Notes under the pieces: generated by a model | What the model was told of the DNA's origin: nothing | Seen by the model: the letters and a program-made list of their open reading frames with translations, nothing else | The model's database searches: none | Position numbers and translations under genes: made by a program | Shown here: positions 58,211-64,000 of the stretch, in pieces | Position numbering within the stretch: the stretch's first letter is position 1 | Layout: the number at the start of each line of letters is the position of its first letter | Assembly: GCA_024236415.1 (NCBI GenBank) | Contig: JACKKN010000001.1 | Location: 489,611 to 553,610, forward strand | Direction of reading: 5' to 3' | DNA: 64,000 bases | Source: Hyphomicrobiales bacterium | GTDB lineage: Bacteria; Pseudomonadota; Alphaproteobacteria; Rhodospirillales; JACKKN01

Positions 58211-58276
58211 GACCAAGTCCACGGCTGTCCGGTCTGGGCTCCACCGCGGACGGCCGGGACAGCCGTGGGCTTGACC
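58211..58276 (-). repeat. long imperfect inverted repeat after pgm
   Basis: Arms 58211-58232 and 58254-58276 pair over about 20 bases around the core CCACGGCTGTCC with a few mismatches, and enclose about 21 bases. It begins 20 bases after the pgm stop. There is no T-run, so it may be a Rho-dependent or stability stem, or a dispersed palindromic repeat. Confidence 0.65.
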
Positions 58277-58296
58277 TGGCCATCCGCGATACGGCT

Positions 58297-59931
58297 TCAG
58301 GTGATCACCGTCGGTTCCTTGCGCCCGGTGCGCTGCTCGATCTGGGCTAGGTCGCGGGCGATGGCGATCAGGTCGGCCAGGGCCGCCTGGGTTTCCAGGC
58401 CGTGCTGGGCGGGGTCGGGCTCGAACCGCTCGATATAGACGCGCAGGGTGGCGCCCTCGGTGCCCGTGCCCGACAGGCGGAACACGACCCGCGCCCCGTC
58501 CTCGAACAGCACGCGGATGCCCTGGCGGCTGCTGACGCTGCCGTCCACCGGGTCGGTGTAGGCGAAGTCGTCGGCCATGGCCACGCGGCGGCCGTCCAGT
58601 TCGGCCCCGGCCAGGTCGCCGGTCAGGCCGCGCAGGTGGTCCATCAGCCCCTCGGCGGCGGCGGCGTCCACCCCCTCGTAGTCGTGGCGCGAATAGTAGT
58701 TGCGGCCATAGGTGCGCCAGTGGCCGCGCACGATGTCGGCCACCGATTCGCCGGGCCGCCCGGCCAGCACCGACAGCCACATGAGCACCGCCCACAGGCC
58801 GTCCTTCTCGCGCACGTGGTCCGAACTGGTGCCGAAGCTTTCCTCGCCGCAGAAGGTGGCCATGCCGGCGTCCAGCAGGTTGCCGAAGAACTTCCACCCC
58901 GTGGGCGTCTCGTAGCAGCCGATGCCGAGCGCCTCGGCCACCCGGTCGGCGGCGCCGCTGGTGGGCATGGAGCGGGCGACCCCGGCGATGCCGTCGCGGT
59001 ACCCCGGCGCCAGGGCGGCGTTGGCGGCCAGCACCGCCAGGCTGTCCGAGGGCGTGACGAAGAAGTCCCGCCCCAGGATCATGTTGCGGTCGCCGTCGCC
59101 GTCCGACGCGGCGCCGAAGTCGGGCGCGCCGTCGCCGAACAGGGCGGCCACCAGCTCCTCGGCGTGGGCCAGGTTGGGGTCCGGGTGGCCGCCGCCGAAG
59201 TCCTCCAGCGGGGTGCCGTTGATGACCGTGCCGGCGGGCGCCCCCAGGCGATCCTCCAGGATCGCCTTGGCGTAGGGGCCGGTGACCGCGTGCATGGCGT
59301 CGAAGATCATGCGGAAATCGCCGCCCAGCAGGGCCGCCAGGGCGTCGAAGTCGAAGATCCCGGCCATCATCTCGGCATAGTCGGCCACCGGGTCGAACAC
59401 CTGCACCACCGTGTCGCCCAGCCGCGCCTCGCCCAGGCTGTCCAGGTCCAGGTCCGGGGTGTCCAGGGTCAGGTACCGCTCGATGGTTTGGGTGCGGGCG
59501 TGGATGGCCTCGGTCACCTTCTCGGGCGCCGGGCCGCCGTTGCCGATGTTGTACTTGATGCCGAAGTCGCCCTTGGGCCCGCCGGGGTTGTGGCTGGCCG
59601 ACAGGACGAAGCCGCCAAATGCGCCGTGCTTGCGGATGACGCAGGACGCCGCCGGGGTCGACAGGATGGCGCCGCGGCCGACCATGACCCGGCCGAAGCC
59701 GTTGGCCGCCGCCATGCGCAGGATGGTCTGGGCGGCGGCGCGGTTGTGGTACCGCCCGTCGCCGCCCACCACCAGGGTCTGGCCGGCGAAGCCCTGCAGC
59801 GAGTCGAAGGCCGACTGGACGAAGTTCTCCAGGTAGTTCCGCTCGCGGAACACGTCCACCTTCTTGCGCAGGCCCGAGGTGCCCGGCTTCTGCCCCTGGA
59901 ACGGCGTGGTGGCGACGGTCTTGATGTCCAT
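58297..59931 (-). CDS. pgm: phosphoglucomutase
   Basis: Protein of 544 residues, the length of alpha-D-glucose-phosphate-specific phosphoglucomutases. The phosphoserine is S113 in SASHNPGG, the metal loop is in DGDGDRNMI and the sugar-binding loop in EESFG. It interconverts glucose 1- and 6-phosphate, feeding UDP-glucose for glycans, including the SQD1-like enzyme. It has its own upstream gap of 75 bases after dnaX. Confidence 0.95.
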   Translation of the reverse strand: MDIKTVATTPFQGQKPGTSGLRKKVDVFRERNYLENFVQSAFDSLQGFAGQTLVVGGDGRYHNRAAAQTILRMAAANGFGRVMVGRGAILSTPAASCVIRKHGAFGGFVLSASHNPGGPKGDFGIKYNIGNGGPAPEKVTEAIHARTQTIERYLTLDTPDLDLDSLGEARLGDTVVQVFDPVADYAEMMAGIFDFDALAALLGGDFRMIFDAMHAVTGPYAKAILEDRLGAPAGTVINGTPLEDFGGGHPDPNLAHAEELVAALFGDGAPDFGAASDGDGDRNMILGRDFFVTPSDSLAVLAANAALAPGYRDGIAGVARSMPTSGAADRVAEALGIGCYETPTGWKFFGNLLDAGMATFCGEESFGTSSDHVREKDGLWAVLMWLSVLAGRPGESVADIVRGHWRTYGRNYYSRHDYEGVDAAAAEGLMDHLRGLTGDLAGAELDGRRVAMADDFAYTDPVDGSVSSRQGIRVLFEDGARVVFRLSGTGTEGATLRVYIERFEPDPAQHGLETQAALADLIAIARDLAQIEQRTGRKEPTVIT

Positions 59932-59966
59932 GGTCCGATCTCCCCCTTGTCGCGCGGTCCCCCCGA

Positions 59967-59998
59967 CCGCGAATTGATGTGGCCGCGAATTGATGTGG
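59967..59998. repeat. 16-base tandem duplication
   Basis: Two exact head-to-tail copies of CCGCGAATTGATGTGG lie in the gap between dnaX and pgm, with the start of a third (CCGCGA). It looks like a small recent duplication; no function is apparent. Confidence 0.8.
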
Positions 59999-60006
59999 CC
60001 GCGACC

Positions 60007-61890
60007 CTATGCGTCGCCGTCGTCCTCGCGCGGCGCCACCCGCTCCACCACCGCGCCCGGGAAGGCGTCCAGCACCCCGCGCACCAGCGGGTGCCGGGCG
60101 GCGCGGGCGCGGACCTCGGCCTCGCGGGCGTCGCGCTGCTGGTGCAGGGTCGGCTGCCCCGGCTCGCGCGACACGGTGACCATCCAGCGCCGCGCCGTGT
60201 GGGCGTTGAGGAACCGGCTCAGGTCGTGGGCCAGGCTGTCGGGCGCGTGGTCGGCGGGATGGAACTCGATCTTGCCGGGCTCGAAGCGCACGAGGTGGAC
60301 GTTGTTGAACAGGTTGGCGTGCAGGATGGCCTCGCGCCGGTCCTCGGCCAGGGCCACCACGTCGGCGAAGCTGGCCGGGTCGGACAGGGGCGCGGCCTCG
60401 GCGGGCGCGGCCTCCTCGTCCCACGGCGGCACGTCCTCCCAGGGTTCCATGGCCGGTGCCGCCTCGGCCTCCATGGGTGGGGCCATGTCTTGCATCGGTT
60501 CGCGGGCCGGCGCGGCCAGGGCGGCGCGCGGGCGGTCGCCGGCCGGGGCGGTGGTCGGGGTGGTGGCCGGGGCGGCGGGCACCGGCGCCGGCAGCGGCCT
60601 GCACCGGCGGCAGGGGCGCTGCCCGCGCCGGGCGCCTGGGGCGGCCAGGGCGGCCGGTGCCGCCGGGCGCGGCGCCGGCGCCGTGGTGGCGGTGCCGCCG
60701 CCGCCGTCACCCAGGGCCTTCAGGGCCTCCTCGGGGGTCGGCAGGTCGGCGGCGTAGGCGAGGCGGATCAGCACCATCTCGGCGGCCTGCAGGGGCGACG
60801 GCGCCTGGCGGCACTCGCCCAGGCCCTTCAACAGCATCTGCCAGGCCCGGGTCAGGGCGGCCATGGGCAGCTTGCCGGCCATCGCGGCGCCGCGCACGCT
60901 TTCGGCCTCGGGCACGCCGGCGCGCGCGGCCGCCGCCGGCACCACCTTGATGCGGGTCAGCCAGTGGGTCAGCTCCAGCATGTCCTCCAGCACCACCGCC
61001 GGGTCGGCGCCGGCGGTGTACTGCTCGGCCACCATGTCCAGCGCCGCCGCCGGGTCGCCGCCCATGACCGCGTCCAGCAGGTCGAAGGTGCGGGTGCGGT
61101 CGGCCAGGCCCAGCATGTCGCGCACCTGGTCCTCGGTCACCTGGCCGGCGGCGTGGGCGATGGCCTGGTCCAGCAGCGACAGGCCGTCGCGCACCGAGCC
61201 GTCGGCGGCCCGCGCGATCAGGTTCAGGGCCCCGTCGCTGACGTCGGCGCCCTCGGCGTCCGTCACCTTGCGGAAGTGGGCGGCCAGCACGGCCAGGTCG
61301 ATGCGCCTGAGGTCGAACCGCTGACAGCGGCTGAGCACGGTCACCGGCACCTTGCGGATCTCGGTGGTGGCGAAGATGAACTTCACGTGCTCGGGCGGTT
61401 CCTCCAGGGTCTTCAGCAGGGCGTTGAAGGCGTTGCGCGACAGCATATGCACTTCGTCGATGATGTAGACCTTGAACCGCGCCGAGGTCGGGCGGTAGCG
61501 CACGCCGTCGATCAGCTCGCGGATGTCGTCGACGCCGGTGCGGCTGGCGGCGTCCATCTCCATCACGTCCACGTGGCGGTCCTCGGCGATGGCGCGGCAA
61601 TGCTCGCACACCCCGCAGGGCGCCGGAGTCGGGCCGCCGGCGCCGTCGGGGCCGACGCAGTTCAGCGCCCGGGCGATGATCCGCGCCGTGGTGGTCTTGC
61701 CGACCCCGCGCACGCCGGTCAGGATGAAGGCGTGGGCCAGGCGCCCGCTGTCGATGGCGTTGGTCAGGGTGCGGACCATGGCCTCCTGGCCGATCAGGGC
61801 GTCGAAGTCGGCCGGGCGGTACTTGCGGGCCAGGACCTGGTAGGGGGCCTTGGCGGATTTTCCGGGGGCGGCAGCGTCGGAATCGGTCAT
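60007..61890 (-). CDS. dnaX: DNA polymerase III subunit gamma/tau
   Basis: Protein of 627 residues. The Walker A GVRGVGKTTTA, a zinc site in CGVCEHC, Walker B with IIDEVHML, and the SRC sensor motif are clear. A long Ala/Pro linker follows, then a C-terminal tau domain. It is the clamp-loader ATPase of replication. The ATG at 61890 starts the family sequence; the longer frame reads through the SRP RNA gene. Part of the linker turns Arg/Cys-rich before returning to Ala/Pro, perhaps by paired indels. Confidence 0.95.
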   Translation of the reverse strand: MTDSDAAAPGKSAKAPYQVLARKYRPADFDALIGQEAMVRTLTNAIDSGRLAHAFILTGVRGVGKTTTARIIARALNCVGPDGAGGPTPAPCGVCEHCRAIAEDRHVDVMEMDAASRTGVDDIRELIDGVRYRPTSARFKVYIIDEVHMLSRNAFNALLKTLEEPPEHVKFIFATTEIRKVPVTVLSRCQRFDLRRIDLAVLAAHFRKVTDAEGADVSDGALNLIARAADGSVRDGLSLLDQAIAHAAGQVTEDQVRDMLGLADRTRTFDLLDAVMGGDPAAALDMVAEQYTAGADPAVVLEDMLELTHWLTRIKVVPAAAARAGVPEAESVRGAAMAGKLPMAALTRAWQMLLKGLGECRQAPSPLQAAEMVLIRLAYAADLPTPEEALKALGDGGGGTATTAPAPRPAAPAALAAPGARRGQRPCRRCRPLPAPVPAAPATTPTTAPAGDRPRAALAAPAREPMQDMAPPMEAEAAPAMEPWEDVPPWDEEAAPAEAAPLSDPASFADVVALAEDRREAILHANLFNNVHLVRFEPGKIEFHPADHAPDSLAHDLSRFLNAHTARRWMVTVSREPGQPTLHQQRDAREAEVRARAARHPLVRGVLDAFPGAVVERVAPREDDGDA

Positions 61891-61935
61891 GGCGTCCACG
61901 ACGGGCCCTGTGCGGCGGAGCGGGGAATGGCGAGG

Positions 61936-62028
61936 TGGGAGACCGGACAACGACCCGGACCGAAACTCGTTACGGCTGCTTCCTTCCGGACCTGACCGGG
62001 TTGGCGAGGGATCCGTCCGCCGCCGATC
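61936..62028 (-). ncRNA. ffs: signal recognition particle RNA, small bacterial type
   Basis: The conserved domain IV core GGTCAGGTCCGGAAGGAAGC is present on the minus strand at about 61978-61997, followed by GTAACGAGT. The flanking arms can pair into the single long hairpin of 4.5S RNA. It lies about 45 bases before dnaX, a common alphaproteobacterial order. End positions are estimates. Confidence 0.92.
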
Positions 62029-62157
62029 TCCCGCGGCCACTATAACAGCCCCGCCGCCGGCAAATAAAGGCGGACTTTATGCCGCGCCGGGCGCCCCGGG
62101 CATTGTCCGGCGTGGCGGGTTGTGCCAGTCTCGCCCCACCGACCGACCGGGGACGCC

Positions 62158-63099
62158 ATGGACCGCCACCTGCACTACACCGCCGATCCGCTGGACCGCG
62201 CCGGCCACCGCCGCGCCGACCCGCAATGGCTGGCCGACCGCCTGCACGACCGCGCGACCCGGGTGGTGCCGGTGTGGCGGTACCGCAACCTGCTGATGTC
62301 CGACGGCCACGGCGCCGAGGCCGTGTTCATCACCGGCGCCCACGCCCGCGGCCTGTTGCAGATCGCCGGCGAGGTGGTGTTCCTGGGCCTGGACCCGGAT
62401 GACGATACCGCCTATTTCGCCGCCGACCTGTCCGACAATGACGAGCAGGTCCTGTCGCCCCTGCTGGGCCGGGCCGAGTGGCGCGACCTGCGCGAGGTGG
62501 GGCCGATCCTGGAGGCCGACGAGGCCTCGATCCTGGCCCAGGCCCGGGGCTTCCTGTTCTGGCACCGGAACCACAAATTCTGCGGCACCTGCGGCGGGCC
62601 CACGGATTCGCGCCAGGGCGGCCACGTGCGCGCCTGCGCCGCGGCCGACTGCGGGCGCCAGCACTTCCCGCGCACGGACCCGGCGGTCATCATGCTGGTC
62701 ACCCGCCCGGGGCCCGACGGCGGCGCCTGCCTGCTGGGCCGCCAGGCGGCCTGGCCGCGCGGCATGATGTCCACCTTGGCCGGCTTCGTCGAGCCGGGCG
62801 AGACTTTGGAGCAGGCGGTGGCGCGCGAGGTGGCCGAGGAATCGGGCATCCGCGTGGACCTGGCCAGCGTCAGCTACCGCGCGTCGCAGCCCTGGCCGTT
62901 CCCGTCGTCGCTGATGCTGGGCTACCGGGCCACGGCGGTCAGCGTCGACATCGACGACACCATCGACGAGCTGGAGGAGGCGCGCTGGTTCACCCGCAAC
63001 CAGCTGCCGCACATGGAGGAGATGGGCTACCGCCTGCCGCGCCCCGATTCCATCGCCCGCTGGCTGATCGAGGAATGGATGGCCGAGGGCGGGGACTGA
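62158..63099 (+). CDS. nudC: NAD(+)/NADH diphosphatase
   Basis: Protein of 313 residues. A zinc ribbon has Cys pairs in FCGTCGG and a second pair in the CAAADC segment. The Nudix box lies in GFVEPGETLEQAVAREVAEE, and the NudC-specific SQPWPFPSSL motif follows. It cleaves NAD(H) and removes NAD caps from RNA. The ATG at 62158 follows a GGGGA site; an upstream in-frame start at 62122 lacks one. Confidence 0.94.
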   Translation: MDRHLHYTADPLDRAGHRRADPQWLADRLHDRATRVVPVWRYRNLLMSDGHGAEAVFITGAHARGLLQIAGEVVFLGLDPDDDTAYFAADLSDNDEQVLSPLLGRAEWRDLREVGPILEADEASILAQARGFLFWHRNHKFCGTCGGPTDSRQGGHVRACAAADCGRQHFPRTDPAVIMLVTRPGPDGGACLLGRQAAWPRGMMSTLAGFVEPGETLEQAVAREVAEESGIRVDLASVSYRASQPWPFPSSLMLGYRATAVSVDIDDTIDELEEARWFTRNQLPHMEEMGYRLPRPDSIARWLIEEWMAEGGD

Positions 63100-63145
63100 C
63101 CCGTCCCCGTCCCCGGCCGCCTTCTTCTGGACGCTCCCCTGATTC

Positions 63146-64000
63146 CTAGTCGATCTCGAACCGGCCCACCTGCTGCGGCCCGGTCACCGGCGCCGGCGCC
63201 CCGGCGGCGGGGGTGCCGGGGCGGTAGGTGACCTCGACCGTCAGCGGCACCGGCACGGCGCCGGCCGGGGTCGGCGCCAGGCGCGCGCGCAGCACGGCGG
63301 CGTGCCAGCCGTCGAAGTCCACGTCGCGGGTCTCGGCCAGCAGCCCGCCCAGCACCCCGTCGGGGGTGCGCAGGGCGACCTCGATGGACGCCCCCTTGGC
63401 CAGCCGGTCCTTGGCCACCACGAACACGTAGCAGGGCTCGCCGGCGCGCAGGGCGGCGTTGGCCCGCGGCGGCGGCAGGGCGTTCTGCAGCACGAAGGCG
63501 TACAGGTCGGCGTGGGTGGCCGGCAGGGTGCGCGGCACCGCGCCGGCCGGCAGCACGAACATCTCGACCCGCGGCTGGCGCGGGTGGATGGGCAGGGCGG
63601 TGGCCCGTTCGACCACCGGCACGCCGTCCTTGGTGACGCGGTAGGTCACGTACAGGCCCACCGCCGCGCGCCGGTCCAGGACGTCGACGAACGGGACCAT
63701 GGCGGCGAAGCGGAACCGGCCCTTGGCCACGGCGTCGAAGTCGAACAGGGAGATCTCGGGCACCTCGAAGCCCAGGTAGTCGAAATCGCCCTCGAACAGC
63801 CGCGCCAGGGTGTCGCCCTCGAACCGCACCGGGTCGGTGGCCAGCTCGTTGCCGCCGCGCAGGGCCAGGATGGCGGCGCCCAGGACCATCCCGGCGCTGG
63901 GCGGCAGGTCCTGGGTGCGCAGCGAGATGACGTGGGTCGGCGGCGCCTCGGCGGCCACCGCCGGCGGCGCCGGCGACAGTAGCGGGAAGACCGCCAGGAC
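63146..64000 (-). CDS. exported protein of unknown function (5' end outside window)
   Basis: At least 284 residues, with the start beyond the right edge. The visible N-terminal end (VLAVFPLLSPAPPAVAAEA) looks like the hydrophobic part and cleavage site of a signal peptide. The rest is an extracellular-type beta-rich chain (GLYVTYRVTKDG, HPRQPRVEMFVLPAG, VEVTYRPG). I do not recognise the family; a VWFA-like periplasmic or bacterial lipoprotein-like role is possible but unsupported. It is convergent with nudC. Confidence 0.7.
   Translation of the reverse strand, partial: VLAVFPLLSPAPPAVAAEAPPTHVISLRTQDLPPSAGMVLGAAILALRGGNELATDPVRFEGDTLARLFEGDFDYLGFEVPEISLFDFDAVAKGRFRFAAMVPFVDVLDRRAAVGLYVTYRVTKDGVPVVERATALPIHPRQPRVEMFVLPAGAVPRTLPATHADLYAFVLQNALPPPRANAALRAGEPCYVFVVAKDRLAKGASIEVALRTPDGVLGGLLAETRDVDFDGWHAAVLRARLAPTPAGAVPVPLTVEVTYRPGTPAAGAPAPVTGPQQVGRFEID

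Larger units (their letters stand above)
57960..58296. other. intergenic region between trkH and pgm
   Basis: 337 bases without a gene. It carries a candidate trkH promoter with the direct repeat TATAGCGCC (58043-58051 and 58058-58066), and near pgm a long imperfect inverted repeat (58211-58276). No tRNA or small ORF is supported. Confidence 0.7.

Noticed and set aside
58402..61995. 1197-residue open frame on the plus strand
   Set aside because: It lies opposite pgm and dnaX, both clear genes, and reads as a low-complexity Gly/Arg/Val/His chain typical of antisense frames in GC-rich DNA.
1..64000. CRISPR arrays, tRNA, rRNA genes, insertion sequences or prophage
   Set aside because: No spaced direct repeats, no tRNA-like cloverleaf sequence, no transposase or phage gene was found on reading both strands.

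Overview
The window comes from a very GC-rich Gram-negative bacterium, most likely an alphaproteobacterium of the Rhodospirillales type. This rests on the base composition, the small SRP RNA placed directly in front of dnaX, the porin, TrkH and sirtuin genes, and the style of the surface-glycan genes. The species cannot be read from the sequence.

Region 1 (1-32.4 kb, almost all minus strand) is a large surface-glycan island, read from right to left. It opens with a winged-helix regulator and a NusG/RfaH-like antitermination factor (31.2-32.4 kb). The pseudaminic-type nonulosonic acid genes pseB, pseC, pseF, pseG, a neuB-type synthase and pseH follow (22.6-31.1 kb). A second set contains a hydrolysing 2-epimerase (NeuC type), a second CMP-sugar synthetase, a PseA-type amidotransferase and two more NeuB-family proteins, one of which has lost key residues. 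Mixed among them are three Gfo/Idh dehydrogenases, two PLP aminotransferases, three methyltransferases, a PIG-L deacetylase, two PAPS sulfotransferases, an SQD1-like sulfosugar synthase homologue, a radical SAM/SPASM protein, an LIC12162-type transferase and a PglK-like ABC flippase. The left end holds an acyl carrier protein, a MaoC hydratase and an SDR, which could supply a hydroxyacyl group for the glycan. Many neighbours overlap by 4 bases (ATGA/GTGA). No flagellin or Maf transferase lies inside the window, so the acceptor (flagellin, LPS or capsule) is unknown.

Region 2 (33.2-46.2 kb) resembles an exopolysaccharide production and secretion locus. The minus strand carries a processive GT2 synthase with an unusual insert, an SGNH protein, a trio resembling saxitoxin sxtJ, sxtK and sxtI (an O-carbamoylation module), a heparinase II/III-like protein and a polytopic GT-C-like membrane protein. 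Divergently on the plus strand lie an acyltransferase 3, a porin and an exported polysaccharide deacetylase. The divergent promoter region is strikingly AT-rich. A lone pgl gene sits between regions 1 and 2.

Region 3 (46.2-64 kb) is mostly housekeeping: FIST protein, aldo/keto reductase, thpR, dehydrogenase, a VapBC-like toxin-antitoxin pair, HAD phosphatase, fructosamine kinase, low-molecular-weight tyrosine phosphatase, class III sirtuin, an AAA/DUF4143 ATPase, an exported tandem rhodanese, trkH, pgm, dnaX with the SRP RNA (ffs), nudC and the start of an exported protein. pgm interconverts the hexose phosphates from which nucleotide sugars are made.

The best candidates for undescribed biology are the region 2 locus with its carbamoylation module, the degenerate NeuB paralogue, the SQD1-like enzyme inside a nonulosonic acid island, and the promoter-embedded palindrome array in front of the regulator and NusG-like pair.
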